Shown here piece after piece: positions 45,858-56,018 of a DNA stretch of 64,000 nucleotides. The DNA comes from Cohnella laeviribosi DSM 21336. GTDB lineage: Bacteria > Bacillota > Bacilli > Paenibacillales > Paenibacillaceae. The translations under genes were made by a program, and so were the position numbers. The notes under the pieces are model-generated. The model was given only the letters and a program-made list of their open reading frames with translations. It made no database searches and had not been told where the DNA came from. The stretch lies in NCBI RefSeq assembly GCF_000378425.1, contig NZ_KB899812.1, forward strand, positions 34,874-98,873, in the 5' to 3' direction. Numbering within the stretch: position 1 is the first letter of the stretch; every line of letters starts with the position of its first letter.

Positions 45858-47870
45858 TCAAGAACCGGAATCGCTGTCTTCCTTAAGCTCCTGACTCTGC
45901 TTCGGATCCGCAGCCGCAAGCTGCTCCCTTTTCCGTACATACTTGCATACGGTGCTGACGTAGGTCGCGTGCGACCAGGTAAGCGGCGCCACCGACAAGG
46001 GACTGCCGTCGAGCGGGTGAAGCTGCTCCGGCAGATTGCCGCCCTGCAACGTGTGCCGCGTCACGTTTTCGAGGGTCGCTTTCGGCCTCTTCAGATCTTC
46101 CGTCGTCTTGGCCGTCTCGATCTGAAAATTTGCCGCCCACAGCGTGCAGATGATCCACGGATTGCCGGGAACCCTTTGCACATCGTCGCTTTGCTTGAAG
46201 TAGCAATCGTTCGTGTAGCGGGCAATGCCTCCCGTTTCGGTCCGTACGGCCAGTCCGTCTTCGATCGCCTTCATCGTGCCGGCCACCCGATCGTCGTCCG
46301 CCGGCAGCACGCCGAATTCGAACAGGCCGAACAGGCTGCTTTCCAGCGTCATGTCCTTGACCCAATGTCCGTCCCGCTGCACCAGGCCGCGCGCGAACCG
46401 CCCGGATTCCTCGTCCCACAAGTGCTCCAGCAGCCCCGCCTTCATGCGCTCCGCCGCGCTCCGGTAGCGGTCGCTCCGCTCATAATCGCCGAACAGGTCG
46501 GCGAAATACGACGCCGCCATCAACCCGCCGTACACCGACGCCGCCGTATACGTCCAGATGCCGAAGCGCTCCTCCCACAGGTCGTAGCTGGGCAGCGGCA
46601 GTCCGAGCGACGGCTCGATGAATTCGCACATGAACGAAGCCGCCTTGCGGACAAGCGTCGGATACAGCGCCTGCGGCAGCTCGATTTCCCCGTGGCGCTC
46701 GTAGTCCTTCCACAGCGCGTACAGCACCAGCGCCGTCTCGTCCTCCTGAATCGGCAGCCGCGGGCTGCCCTGAACGACATACGGATGCCAGCTGGAACCG
46801 ACTGTTCCGTCCGGGTTGTACTTGTGATACAGATATCCTTCCGGCGACAGCGCGCGGTTGCAAAATTCGAAAAACGGCGCAATCGTCCCGTGATAGCCGG
46901 CAAGCGACAACGCGTCGGCGATCAGGGCGCCGTCCCGCGGCCACATGTAGCTGTAGTGGTCCCGGTTGTACTGCAGGATGTCGGTATCGGCCGCGGCAAC
47001 GATGGCGCCCCGCTCGTCGATCTGCGTCCGCACGATCAGCAGGCTGTGCTTGTATAGCCGGACGACGGAATCGGGCAAATCCCCGAACTGCGCGTCCGCT
47101 TTGGCGAGCCAATGGTTCCAGTAGATGACGATGCGGCTCAGCAGCTTTTCCGGATGGCTTTCCAACACGTATTGATCCAGCCGCTTCACTTCTTCGAGGT
47201 CTGCGCCGACCGACATCCAGTAGTAGAACGTGCTCTCGCCTTCCCCCGGCACCTCCGCGCGCAAGCTGATCGTGCTGTCCACCGAGCCCTGCGCGATCGC
47301 GTTGCCCATCAGCTCGCCGTCTTCGGCGTCCCGCCAGGTGCCTTCCGCCGCATGGAACCGCTTGATGCCGGTCGAGAACTGGAAGATGCCGCCGCCGGGA
47401 GAGCGGCCGTTAAACATGAAATAGGAGGATCGTTTGTAATGAAAGACCGTCCGGTTGCCCGGGAAAAACGCCGCCGTATCCCCGACTTCGCTGTCGTCGA
47501 TCATCAGGTCCTGGTGGAAGAACAACCTTACGTCCTTCTCTTCGCCGGTCAAGTTGCGAACGTTGATCCGCTTGAGGTAGATGCATTCCCGCTGGTGGAT
47601 GCCGTCGTTGACGGACAGCTCCAGGCCGAGCTCCTCATTGCGGGCGGTGACGTTCGTCACCAGGGAGTTCTCAATGTAGCCGAGCTCGATGCGCCAGGAC
47701 GGATCGTCCAGCCAGGCGAACTTGCCGCCGCACCAGATGCCGAACCGGCACGGGTTCCCGCCGGTATGGTTGAGCTGCCCGACGAACGGAAAGTAAATAT
47801 CCCGAATAAAACAGTTCCTGTCCAGATTCACCAAAAATTTGCCGTTTCCGAGCACCAGATGCCGGGCCAT
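45858..47870 (-). CDS. GH15 glucoamylase-like glycoside hydrolase
   Basis: This 670-residue protein has an N-terminal beta-sandwich (HLVLGNGKFLVNLDRNCFIRDIYFPFVGQLNH) and the (alpha/alpha)6 barrel of GH15, with HYSYMWPRDGALIADAL, PIQEDETALVLYALW and YDLWEER carrying the acidic active-site residues. There is no signal peptide, so it acts in the cytoplasm on glycogen or malto-oligosaccharides; trehalose is an alternative GH15 substrate. It ends the glgBCDA operon, where Bacillus has glycogen phosphorylase instead. The ATG at 47870 has AGGAGG eight bases upstream and follows glgA by 17 bp. Confidence 0.9.
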   Translation of the reverse strand: MARHLVLGNGKFLVNLDRNCFIRDIYFPFVGQLNHTGGNPCRFGIWCGGKFAWLDDPSWRIELGYIENSLVTNVTARNEELGLELSVNDGIHQRECIYLKRINVRNLTGEEKDVRLFFHQDLMIDDSEVGDTAAFFPGNRTVFHYKRSSYFMFNGRSPGGGIFQFSTGIKRFHAAEGTWRDAEDGELMGNAIAQGSVDSTISLRAEVPGEGESTFYYWMSVGADLEEVKRLDQYVLESHPEKLLSRIVIYWNHWLAKADAQFGDLPDSVVRLYKHSLLIVRTQIDERGAIVAAADTDILQYNRDHYSYMWPRDGALIADALSLAGYHGTIAPFFEFCNRALSPEGYLYHKYNPDGTVGSSWHPYVVQGSPRLPIQEDETALVLYALWKDYERHGEIELPQALYPTLVRKAASFMCEFIEPSLGLPLPSYDLWEERFGIWTYTAASVYGGLMAASYFADLFGDYERSDRYRSAAERMKAGLLEHLWDEESGRFARGLVQRDGHWVKDMTLESSLFGLFEFGVLPADDDRVAGTMKAIEDGLAVRTETGGIARYTNDCYFKQSDDVQRVPGNPWIICTLWAANFQIETAKTTEDLKRPKATLENVTRHTLQGGNLPEQLHPLDGSPLSVAPLTWSHATYVSTVCKYVRKREQLAAADPKQSQELKEDSDSGS

Positions 47871-47887
47871 GCGCAAATCCTCCTTCC

Positions 47888-49318
47888 TTATTGGGCAAGC
47901 TCGCGATAGATCCGCCGATAGGCGTCGGCAGACGTCTTCCAACTGTAATCCCGGCTTGCGCCGGCTTTGACGATTCGTTCCCAGACCGCTTCGTCCTTGT
48001 AAAAAGCCAGCGCCCTCCGGACCGTAAACACCATGTCGCGGGACGCGGCCGGTCCGAAGCTGAAGCCGTTGCCCGTGCCGTCAAACTCGTTGTAGGGCTC
48101 GACCGTATCCCGCAGCCCGCCGGTCTCCCTGACGATCGGCACGGCCAGATAGCGCATCGCGATCAACTGGCTCAGCCCGCACGGCTCGAAGCGGGACGGC
48201 ATGAGGAACATGTCCGAAGCCGCGTAGATGCGGCGCGCCAGCCCCTCGTTAAAACCGAACCAGACAAACAGCTTGTCCGGATGCCGCCCGCTCGCGTCGC
48301 GCAGCATCGCCTCGAAATGCGGGTCGCCGGACCCGAGCACGACCATCTGCAGATCCTCGGCCAGAAGCTCCGGCAGCGCCTCGCCGATCAGATCGAAGCC
48401 CTTCTGGCCGGCGAGCCGGGACACGATGCCGATCATGGGCGTTCGCTCGCTCTCGGGCAGCCCGAATTCGCGCTGCAGCGCGGATTTGTTTTTGCGCTTT
48501 TTGGCCAGCGAATGGCGGTACGGAACCGCCAGGTTCGGATCGCGCTGCGGATCGTAGCTGTCCGTATCGATGCCGTTCAGAATGCCCGTCAGGTCGCCGG
48601 CGCGCTGCCGCAGCACGCCGTCCAGCTTTTCTCCGTAGGCCTCGGTTTGGATTTCCTGCGCGTAAGCGGGGCTGACCGTCGTCAACTTGTCCGCGTAGCG
48701 CAGCCCCGCCTTCATGCAGCTTCCCGCTCCGTAAAATTCCAGCCCATCTTCGCCGAACAAGTCGTCCCCGATCGACAGCAGGTCCTTGAGCAGCTCGCGG
48801 GAGAACACCCCCTGATACTGCAAATTATGAACGGTGAATACGGTTCGGACCGGCTTCAGCCCCGGATCGTACGCGTACCGGGTGCGAAGCAGCATCGGAA
48901 TGAGCCCGGTCTGCCAGTCGTGACAGTGCACGATGTCGGGCGGCGTCTTGGACCGGACGAGCGCTTCGCAGACGGCAAGGCAGAAAAACGCAAACCGCTC
49001 CGCCTCTTGATCCCCGTACCCGTACAGATAATGCCGCTTGAAATAGGATTCGTTGTCGATCAGCAAATATCGCACGCCGTCGGCATGCGTTTCCAGCACG
49101 CCGCAATATTGCCGCCGCCAGCCGAGCTGGACTTCGAACGTGTCGAGCGTCGCCGCGTCCTTCGTGAACGCCTCCGGAATGGCGCCGTATTTGGGCAGCA
49201 CCACCGTCACGTCCACGCCCAGCTTCCCCAGCGCCTTCGGCAGCGCGCCGGCGACATCGGCCAGCCCTCCCGTCTTGACAAGCGGCACCGCTTCCGATGC
49301 CGCAAACCAGACCTTCAT
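47888..49318 (-). CDS. glgA: glycogen synthase (ADP-glucose)
   Basis: This 476-residue GT5 enzyme extends glycogen from ADP-glucose. The KTGGLADVAGALPKAL motif at residues 15-30 binds ADP-glucose; HCHDWQTGLIPMLL and SRLAGQKGFDLI plus FEPCGLSQLIAMRY are further GT5 hallmarks. The length matches the family. The ATG at 49318 has AGGAGGGG upstream, and the gene follows glgD by 18 bp. Confidence 0.96.
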   Translation of the reverse strand: MKVWFAASEAVPLVKTGGLADVAGALPKALGKLGVDVTVVLPKYGAIPEAFTKDAATLDTFEVQLGWRRQYCGVLETHADGVRYLLIDNESYFKRHYLYGYGDQEAERFAFFCLAVCEALVRSKTPPDIVHCHDWQTGLIPMLLRTRYAYDPGLKPVRTVFTVHNLQYQGVFSRELLKDLLSIGDDLFGEDGLEFYGAGSCMKAGLRYADKLTTVSPAYAQEIQTEAYGEKLDGVLRQRAGDLTGILNGIDTDSYDPQRDPNLAVPYRHSLAKKRKNKSALQREFGLPESERTPMIGIVSRLAGQKGFDLIGEALPELLAEDLQMVVLGSGDPHFEAMLRDASGRHPDKLFVWFGFNEGLARRIYAASDMFLMPSRFEPCGLSQLIAMRYLAVPIVRETGGLRDTVEPYNEFDGTGNGFSFGPAASRDMVFTVRRALAFYKDEAVWERIVKAGASRDYSWKTSADAYRRIYRELAQ

Positions 49319-49336
49319 CGAACCCCTCCTTGTCCC

Positions 49337-50449
49337 TCAGATCACGTGCCGCTTCGCCGCCAGAAAGGGCATGTCGGGCGAACCTTTGAGCTGCTGCAGC
49401 GGCCGGATTTCCGCTTCCTTGTCGAGAATGCAGTTCTCGAGCATTCCGCCCTCGCCCACGATGCCGTTCTGCATGACGATGCTGTTGCGCACGACCGCGC
49501 CTTTGCGGATTTTTACCCCGCGGAACAGAATGCTGTTGTAGACTTCCCCGTCGATTTCGCAGCCGTTGGCCACCAGCGATTGCACGACGGCCGCGCGGCT
49601 TCGGTAGCGGGTCGGCGGCTCATCCTTCACTTTGGTCAAAACGGACCCCGGTTCGAAAAACAGCTCTTTCCACACTTGCTGGTCGAGCAGCTCCATGCTG
49701 TGGCGGTAATACGCCGGTATGCTGTTGACGACGCCGAGATAGCCTTCGTGCAAATACGCGCTGACGTTCAATTCCCCGAGACGGGACAATACGGCGTGGC
49801 GGACGAAATGATCTTTGCCCTGCGCGAGCGAAGTTTCAACCAGGTCGACAAGCAGTTCCTTGCCGAGCACGTACATCTCCATCGACACCACCTCGCTGGC
49901 CAGCCGTCCGAAATGATCCTGCATCTCCGTAATCCGGCCGCTTTCATCCAGCCGCGCTTTGCGGACCAGTCCGGTCCGGGCGCCCGGCCACCGTTTGCAT
50001 ACGACGGTAATATCCGCGCCGCGCGCCTGATGAAACGCCAGCACGGCCCCGAAATCGATGTTGCAGACGATATGGCTGCGGGCGATGACGACGTATTCGT
50101 GTTCGCTGCGCTTGAAGTAATCCCGGTGGCGCCAGAAGTGATACAGGTCTCCCTTGCCGAAGTCGGTTTGGTCCTCTATCGCCGGGGGCAGCACGAACAG
50201 CCCTTGCTGCTTCCGGTGCAAGTCCCAGTTGCTGCCCGAACCCAGGTGATCCATCAGCGAGCGGAATTTCGTATGCGCAAAAACCGATACGTTGGAAATG
50301 CCCGAATTCACCATCGAGGAGAGGACAAAATCGATCAGCCGGTAGCGGCCCCCGAACGGAACCGTGGCGAGACAGCGGCCGGCGGTCAGCGCGCCCATTT
50401 CCTCCGTTTCGTGGATCAGGTTAATGACGCCCATCAGCGGCAGCTTCAT
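49337..50449 (-). CDS. glgD: GlgD subunit of glucose-1-phosphate adenylyltransferase
   Basis: This 370-residue protein is homologous to GlgC but shows the changes typical of GlgD: the nucleotide loop GGxGxRL is replaced by [19 protein letters not shown], while [15 protein letters not shown] and a C-terminal hexapeptide-repeat beta-helix ([25 protein letters not shown]) remain. In Bacillus/Geobacillus it enhances GlgC in a heteromer. Its ATG overlaps the glgC stop (ATGA). A long extension to 51388 is the antisense-free wrong frame of glgC and was dropped. Confidence 0.94.
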   Translation of the reverse strand: MKLPLMGVINLIHETEEMGALTAGRCLATVPFGGRYRLIDFVLSSMVNSGISNVSVFAHTKFRSLMDHLGSGSNWDLHRKQQGLFVLPPAIEDQTDFGKGDLYHFWRHRDYFKRSEHEYVVIARSHIVCNIDFGAVLAFHQARGADITVVCKRWPGARTGLVRKARLDESGRITEMQDHFGRLASEVVSMEMYVLGKELLVDLVETSLAQGKDHFVRHAVLSRLGELNVSAYLHEGYLGVVNSIPAYYRHSMELLDQQVWKELFFEPGSVLTKVKDEPPTRYRSRAAVVQSLVANGCEIDGEVYNSILFRGVKIRKGAVVRNSIVMQNGIVGEGGMLENCILDKEAEIRPLQQLKGSPDMPFLAAKRHVI

Positions 50450-51612
50450 AACGGATTCGCCTCCTCCAGCGTATTTTCCGCAGCGATGTGCTCGCCGCTT
50501 GCGACGACCGCGATCGGCCCGGAATCGGCACTTCCGACCCGGCACTCGCCGGCGACGACCGCATGTTCCCCGACAATGGCGCGAATGACCCTCGCTCCCG
50601 GCCCGATCACCGCGCCGGGCATAATCACCGAATCCTCCACATGGCTCCCTTCCCCCGTCTTTACGCCGTGAAACAGCACGGACCGGTTTACCCGCCCTTC
50701 GACGACGCACCCCTCGCTGACGAGCGAGTTTCGGACGGAAGCGAGAGGCGACAAGTAGTGGGCGGGCTGGTTCGGATTCACCGAATAAATCCGCCACGTC
50801 CTGTCGTCCAAATGCAGCCCCGGGTCGTCTTCCAGCAAATCCATGTTCGCTTCCCACAAGCTCTCGATCGTCCCGACATCTTTCCAATACCCGCCGAACC
50901 GGTACGCATATAACCGCGAGCCTTCCGCCAGCAGCCTCGGAATGACGTCCTTGCCGAAATCGTTGGAGGAGCGGCTGTCGGCTTCGTCGCGAACGAGCGC
51001 CTCCCGCAGCGCCGGCCAGGAAAACATATATACGCCCATCGAAGCCAGGTTGCTCTTCGGCTGGCTGGGCTTTTCCGCGAATTCGACGATCCGCCCGTCC
51101 TCGTCGGCACTCAGAATGCCGAAGCGGCCCGCATCCTCCCAGGGGACGGAGATGACGGCGATCGTCGCGTCCGCCCGGTTTTTTTTGTGCGCGTGGAGGA
51201 GCCGTTCGTAATTCATCTTGTAAATGTGGTCGCCGGAAATAACCAGAACGTATTCGGGGTCGTACCGTTCGATAAATCCGATATTTTGATAGATGGCGTT
51301 CGCCGTTCCTTTGTACCAAACGCCGCCCTTTTGGCGGACATAGGGAGGGAGGACATGCATGCCGCCGTCCCGGCGGTCGAGTCCCCACGGGCTGCCGATG
51401 CCCAGGTATTGGTTAAGCACGAGCGGCTGGTATTGGGTGAGCACGCCCACCGTTTCGATTCCCGAATTGACGCAGTTGCTGAGCGTAAAGTCGATGATCC
51501 GGTATTTTCCTCCGAAATGGACGGCCGGTTTCGCCAGGTCTTTGGTCAACACGCCCAATCTTCGGCCTTCCCCTCCCGCGAGCAGCATGGCGATGCATTC
51601 GTTGCGGCGCAT
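50446..51612 (-). CDS. glgC: glucose-1-phosphate adenylyltransferase
   Basis: This 388-residue enzyme makes ADP-glucose from ATP and glucose-1-phosphate. It has [36 protein letters not shown], the [11 protein letters not shown] and [12 protein letters not shown] motifs, the sugar-phosphate site FAEKP, and a C-terminal left-handed beta-helix. The ATG at 51612 has GAGAGGAG about nine bases upstream. It follows glgB by 45 bp. Confidence 0.96.
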   Translation of the reverse strand: MRRNECIAMLLAGGEGRRLGVLTKDLAKPAVHFGGKYRIIDFTLSNCVNSGIETVGVLTQYQPLVLNQYLGIGSPWGLDRRDGGMHVLPPYVRQKGGVWYKGTANAIYQNIGFIERYDPEYVLVISGDHIYKMNYERLLHAHKKNRADATIAVISVPWEDAGRFGILSADEDGRIVEFAEKPSQPKSNLASMGVYMFSWPALREALVRDEADSRSSNDFGKDVIPRLLAEGSRLYAYRFGGYWKDVGTIESLWEANMDLLEDDPGLHLDDRTWRIYSVNPNQPAHYLSPLASVRNSLVSEGCVVEGRVNRSVLFHGVKTGEGSHVEDSVIMPGAVIGPGARVIRAIVGEHAVVAGECRVGSADSGPIAVVASGEHIAAENTLEEANPL

Positions 51613-51657
51613 GTTGAACGACTCCTCTCTATGCGAAGATTCCGTGCTTTCAGCGGG

Positions 51658-53568
51658 TCACAAGACGGCATACGGCTCCGGTTCCAGCAGCAAAAACGTC
51701 AGCGGCGGAACAGGGATCCCGATGCTGAACGGCTGCCCGTGCAGCGGCTTCCGTTCCGCCTTCGCCTGTCTGGGCATCCGGCAGCCGGAGCCGCCGTAAT
51801 CGGCGAAATCGCTGCTCATGATCGGGCGGTAAGCCGTCCCGCCGGGAACGCCGATGCGGTAAACGGGATAAAACGTTTTGGAAAAATTGCAGACGCAGAC
51901 GAGGTGACGCCGCTCGTCCCGCGCGAAACGGACATACGTGAGCATGGCTTGGGCGGCATTGTCCGCATCGATCCAGCGAAAGCCGTCCGGATGATGATCT
52001 TGCTCCCACAGCGCGGCCTCCGCTCCGTACAAAGCGTTCAAATCCCGCACATACCGCCGCATGGCGTCGTGAAGCGGGTAACGCAGCAGCGGCCAGTCCA
52101 GTTCCGCGGCGTCCTTCCATTCGTCGAACTGGCCGAATTCGCCGCCCATGAACAGCAGCTTTTTGCCGGGATGCGTCATCCAATAGCCGTAATACAGCCG
52201 AAGATTGGCGAATTTCTCTTCGTAGGTGCCGGGCATCTTGCCCAGCAGCGAACCTTTGCCGTGCACGACTTCGTCGTGCGACAGCGGAAGCACGTAATTT
52301 TCGGAATAGGCGTACAGAAGAGAGAAAGTCAAAAGCGAATGGACGGAAGGACGGCGGGACGGGTCGGTTTGCATGTACTTCAGCGAATCGTTCATCCAGC
52401 CCATATTCCATTTGTAATTGAATCCGAGGCCGCCCAAATAAGTCGGAGAGGTAACGCCGGGCCACGCGGAGGAATCCTCGGCGACCATCAACGCATCCGG
52501 AAAATAGCGGAATACCGTTTCGTTCAGCTTGCGCAAAAATTCGATCGCCTCCAGATGCTCGGTTCCTCCTCTGCGGTTGCAGGTGTGCATTTCCGCAGGC
52601 TTGTCGAAATGAAGGTCGATCATGCTGGCCACGGCGTCGACCCGGAGGCCGTCCACATGATAAACCTCCAGCCAGTAGATCGCGTTGGAAATGAGAAAGC
52701 TCTGCACTTCCGGCTTGCCGAAATCGAAGGCGAGCGTGCCCCAGAGCGGCTTCTCCGCAAGGCGCCAATCGTCCGGCTCGAATTGGGGCGTTCCGTCGAA
52801 CAGCCGCAGCCCGTGTTCATCCTTGCAGAAGTGGCCGGGCACCCAGTCGAGCAGCACGCCGATGCCGCGCCGGTGGCAGCGGTCGACAAGCAGCTTGAGC
52901 CCTTCCGGAGGCCCGTAGCGGCTGGTCGGCGCGAAATACCCGGTCGCCTGATAGCCCCAGGACTGATCCAGCGGATGCTCCGTCAGCGGCAGCACCTCGA
53001 TGTGGGTGTACCCCATCTCCGCGACGTAATCGACCAATTCTTCGGCGAGCCGTTCGTAACTCCGAAACGACCCGGGACCGTCGGTCCGCCAGCTTCCCAG
53101 ATGAACTTCATAGACAAGCATGGGCCTGTCGTACGGCGCTCTCTTGCGCCTGCTTTCCAGCCACTCCCGATCCTGCCACTTGTACCCGTCCAGACGGGCG
53201 ACGACGGAAGCGGTCGCCGGGCGCAGCTCGGCGTGAAACGCGAACGGATCGGCCTTGAGCTTAAGGTTGCCGGAAGCGTCTACGATTTCGTACTTGTAGA
53301 TCTCGCCTTCCCCGATGCCGGGGACAAAACCGATCCAAACGCCCGTCGTTCCCGCCGGCTCCAGCCGATGGTTCGCCCCGTTCCATCCGTTGAACGCGCC
53401 GGCCACGCGAACGTCGCGCGCGCGGGGAGCCCACACCGCGAAGCGAACGCCGGTCTCTCCTCCGCATTCCACCGTATGTGCGCCGAACGTGCGGTATGCA
53501 TGAAATAATTGGCCGCGATTAAACAAATACAACATTTCGGAAGAAACGAAGGGGGAGGACATAGTCAT
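51658..53568 (-). CDS. glgB: 1,4-alpha-glucan branching enzyme
   Basis: This ~636-residue GH13 enzyme adds alpha-1,6 branches to glycogen. An N-terminal CBM48 ([24 protein letters not shown]) precedes the barrel, where Asp in [10 protein letters not shown] is the nucleophile, Glu in [13 protein letters not shown] the acid/base and Asp in [12 protein letters not shown] the third acid. [10 protein letters not shown] is a GlgB hallmark. I chose the ATG at 53568 (GGCGGTGA upstream); the GTG at 53580 and ATG at 53562 are alternatives. It opens the glgB-C-D-A-GH15 operon. Confidence 0.95.
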   Translation of the reverse strand: MTMSSPFVSSEMLYLFNRGQLFHAYRTFGAHTVECGGETGVRFAVWAPRARDVRVAGAFNGWNGANHRLEPAGTTGVWIGFVPGIGEGEIYKYEIVDASGNLKLKADPFAFHAELRPATASVVARLDGYKWQDREWLESRRKRAPYDRPMLVYEVHLGSWRTDGPGSFRSYERLAEELVDYVAEMGYTHIEVLPLTEHPLDQSWGYQATGYFAPTSRYGPPEGLKLLVDRCHRRGIGVLLDWVPGHFCKDEHGLRLFDGTPQFEPDDWRLAEKPLWGTLAFDFGKPEVQSFLISNAIYWLEVYHVDGLRVDAVASMIDLHFDKPAEMHTCNRRGGTEHLEAIEFLRKLNETVFRYFPDALMVAEDSSAWPGVTSPTYLGGLGFNYKWNMGWMNDSLKYMQTDPSRRPSVHSLLTFSLLYAYSENYVLPLSHDEVVHGKGSLLGKMPGTYEEKFANLRLYYGYWMTHPGKKLLFMGGEFGQFDEWKDAAELDWPLLRYPLHDAMRRYVRDLNALYGAEAALWEQDHHPDGFRWIDADNAAQAMLTYVRFARDERRHLVCVCNFSKTFYPVYRIGVPGGTAYRPIMSSDFADYGGSGCRMPRQAKAERKPLHGQPFSIGIPVPPLTFLLLEPEPYAVL

Positions 53569-53667
53569 GCAGGGAGTCACCGCCTTTGAGGAAAATGGCT
53601 GGGCATCGTACGCGAAAGAGGTAGTTTTTTGTCAACATTTCTTACAAATCACACGTATCTTACATTC

Positions 53668-53699
53668 ATTATACGGGAACAACCGGATGTTTTCATCCG
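53668..53699 (-). promoter_or_regulatory. glg operon promoter: TATAAT and adjacent inverted repeat
   Basis: On the minus strand a TATAAT (53673-53668) lies 100 bp before glgB. A CGGATG-AAAA-CATCCG dyad (53699-53684) occupies the place of the -35 and could be a regulator site. Confidence 0.5.
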
Positions 53700-53742
53700 A
53701 ATTTTCAAAATATTTTGAGGCCGATTTTGTCGCCGTTCACGC

Positions 53743-53768
53743 AAAAAGAGCCCCCGAAAGGGAGCTCT
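53743..53768 (-). terminator. terminator after the membrane MCP gene
   Basis: On the minus strand GAGCTCCC-TTTC-GGGGGCTC is followed by TTTTT, 12 bp after the stop codon. Confidence 0.85.
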
Positions 53769-53779
53769 CCGCTGCTGCC

Positions 53780-55051
53780 TTATTTGAAAAACGCGACTTT
53801 CGTCTGCAAATCCGACGACTTGGCGCGCAAAGACTCGGACGATGCGGCAATCTCCTGCATCACCGCCGTCTGCTCCTGCGAAGCCGACGACACTTCCTTC
53901 GCCCCCAAGCGAATCGCCTCCGCCTCCCGGGCGATATTGCGCGCTTCGTTCAGCACGCCCTCCACCTTCTCGGTCTGACGGGCGAGCCGCGCGGCGATGG
54001 TTTCCACGATTTCGCTGACAAGCTCCGCTTCCCGGGCAACCGTCGCGAGCGATTCGGCCGAAGCCTGACCCTGCTTGTATTCGCGTTCCGCCACCTGCGA
54101 TTGCTGCTGGATATGCGTGACGGCATTGGCGATTTCCGCCTGAATCTGCGTAATCACCTGGTGAATGTCCTTGACGGCGCTGCCGCTCTGCTCGGCCAGC
54201 TTCTTGACCGCCTGGGCGACGACAACAAAGCCTTTGCCTTCCTCGCCCGCGCGCGCCGCTTCGATGGAAGCGTTAAGCGCAAGCAGGTGGGTCTGATCGG
54301 CAAAATCCCCGACAACGTTCGAAATCGAACCGATCTGGTCGGCATGCTCGTTGAGCTTTTTGACGATTTCGAGCGCGCCGCGGTTCTGCTCGGCAAGCTG
54401 CTGCATGCCGTCGATCATCGAGCGGAACACTTTTTCGCTTTCCTCCACGGAACGGTTCATGATGCGGGTCCTCTCCCGCGCTTCCGCCGCTTGGCCGTTG
54501 ATCTCGTTCGCCGCCTCCGACAGTTCCTCGACGGAAAGCCGCATCGACTCCGCTGACTGATGCTGCCGCTGCGTGCCTTCCGTAATCGTTTCCGCCTGCT
54601 CGGAAATCTGCTCGATTTGCCGGGCGGCCTCGCCGATCGCCGACTGCAAATCCGCCGCATGCTGGTCGGCTATGCCGGAATTGTCGCGGATGCCGTTGAT
54701 GATCGTAATCAGTTGCTTCAGCATGTGGTCGAACGAGCGGCTGAGCATCGTCAGCTCATCGTTCGTCCGGCCGATCGCCACGTGCACGTGCAAATTCCCT
54801 TCCGCCGCTTCGCGCGCCGCCGCCGTCAGCGACAGCAGCGGCTTGAGCAGCCATTTGGAGAAGAAGAAACCGAAAAGCCCGGTCCAGAACACGCCTACGA
54901 GCAATGTGAGAAGGACAAACAACCAACTGGGAAGAAAGTCGAACCAGTCTTTCAGCACCAGCAGGAAAAATGCGCTCGTCATATACGTAATTCCGGATAC
55001 GACGGTAATGCCGAGTACCATTTTTTTGACGATGCCAAATGAAATCTTCAT
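53780..55051 (-). CDS. membrane methyl-accepting chemotaxis protein without a large sensor domain
   Basis: This 423-residue receptor has two membrane helices close together (~8-30 and ~40-63) with only a short outer loop ([11 protein letters not shown]), then a HAMP linker ([26 protein letters not shown]) and one signalling hairpin whose tip is [20 protein letters not shown]. With no extracellular domain it may sense membrane, proton-motive or cytoplasmic cues. The start at 55051 has GGGGG nine bases upstream. It is monocistronic and far from the chemosensory operon, and its single-tip layout differs from the soluble double MCP. Confidence 0.9.
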   Translation of the reverse strand: MKISFGIVKKMVLGITVVSGITYMTSAFFLLVLKDWFDFLPSWLFVLLTLLVGVFWTGLFGFFFSKWLLKPLLSLTAAAREAAEGNLHVHVAIGRTNDELTMLSRSFDHMLKQLITIINGIRDNSGIADQHAADLQSAIGEAARQIEQISEQAETITEGTQRQHQSAESMRLSVEELSEAANEINGQAAEARERTRIMNRSVEESEKVFRSMIDGMQQLAEQNRGALEIVKKLNEHADQIGSISNVVGDFADQTHLLALNASIEAARAGEEGKGFVVVAQAVKKLAEQSGSAVKDIHQVITQIQAEIANAVTHIQQQSQVAEREYKQGQASAESLATVAREAELVSEIVETIAARLARQTEKVEGVLNEARNIAREAEAIRLGAKEVSSASQEQTAVMQEIAASSESLRAKSSDLQTKVAFFK

Positions 55052-55327
55052 GACAAAGGACCCCCGTTGACTGTTGTCGAAAAGTGCCGGTTGTACTGTG
55101 TCAATATTCGCTTTCTTCCCAATTTTTCCTGTTGTCGATATTGTGACAATTTTCATGGCTGTGATCCGGCTCCTAGACTCCGGCAAGTCCAACGATATGC
55201 GCCTTTGGCCGTCCGGCTTGAGACGGAAAGACGGGGAATCCGCGCGTTGAAGCCCGTTCGCGACGGGAGTTCCGTTCGGAGAAGACCTACCCGGGCGATT
55301 GGGTTACGTTCGGCAGTGTTCAGCACG

Positions 55328-55668
55328 CCAAGTAGTCCGCCCAGTACCTCTCTTTAACGTCATCGCCCCCGCCAACCCGCCATGTAGTCCGTCCAGTACC
55401 CTACATGCCTCCGATCCGCGGTGCTTAGCCGCCATGTAGCTCTAGCCCCGAGCGACTATATTGGATTTTGTGCAGGATACGGGTTCCTTTCGTCCATTTC
55501 CGCAACGTATGTTGGATTTGATCCAATGAAAAGGCCCGAGAACCTTGTGGATTCGGCTTCTGCGGACCAGAAAATTGGATATATTCCAACATAGACCGGC
55601 TTTCGGCGCCTGAACGGCGAATTTGATTGGAAATTTCCAATATAGACGCATAGGCCGCGGTTGCTCAT
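55328..55668 (+). repeat. dispersed non-coding repeat, left copy
   Basis: This stretch has no gene. Its blocks recur in reverse orientation at 63811-63988: 55371-55404 matches 33 of 34 bases, 55446-55483 (CCCCGAGC ... TTGTGCAGG-TACGGG) matches with small changes, and 55655-55668 is identical. A related sub-unit GCCAAGTAGTCCGCCCAG occurs at 55328. Short frames in it are not genes. The rest of 55052-56018 contains GC-rich hairpin-like DNA (repeated CTATATAGCC words) and the araA terminator. Confidence 0.75.
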
Positions 55669-55942
55669 CGGCTACGGTGGCTGTATGGTCACGGTTGCGA
55701 TAAATTGCCGAAGTTGCTATATAGCCACGGCGGCTATATAGCCGGAGTTTCTCTTAACGAACGAACAGCCGCTGCGTAATCTTGGGCAACTTCGGCCTCT
55801 GCCGGCATGCCGTTCCCGACTCTCTTTCCGGATGCAACGCGATTTTTGAGCGGGAGCATCCTCCAAACCTCCGCCCAATAGGGCTCATCCCAAGTCCGAC
55901 AGCGCGTTTGGAAATGCTTGTTCGTTAATGGCCGGTCGCGCT

Positions 55943-55976
55943 AAAAAACCGGCCCGGGAACAGTCCCAGGCCGGTG
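55943..55976 (-). terminator. terminator after araA
   Basis: On the minus strand ACCGGCC pairs with GGCCGGT around a loop that itself pairs TGGGA/TTCCCG, followed by six T. Confidence 0.88.
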
Positions 55977-56018
55977 ATCGGGAGCAGGTCGCATCCGGAA
56001 CGACCGGCGCGGCTTCGC

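Noticed and set aside
47891..50671. 926-codon open frame on the plus strand
   Set aside because: It is antisense to glgA, glgD and part of glgC. Its translation is Arg/His/Gln-rich without family motifs, as expected from codon bias in GC-rich DNA.
51187..53508. 773-codon open frame on the plus strand
   Set aside because: It is antisense to glgB and glgC, which have clear domains and active sites. No motif was recognised in the antisense frame.
55425..55668. Three overlapping ~70-codon frames on the minus strand
   Set aside because: They lie in the dispersed repeat, lack ribosome binding sites, and the right copy of the repeat does not preserve the frames.
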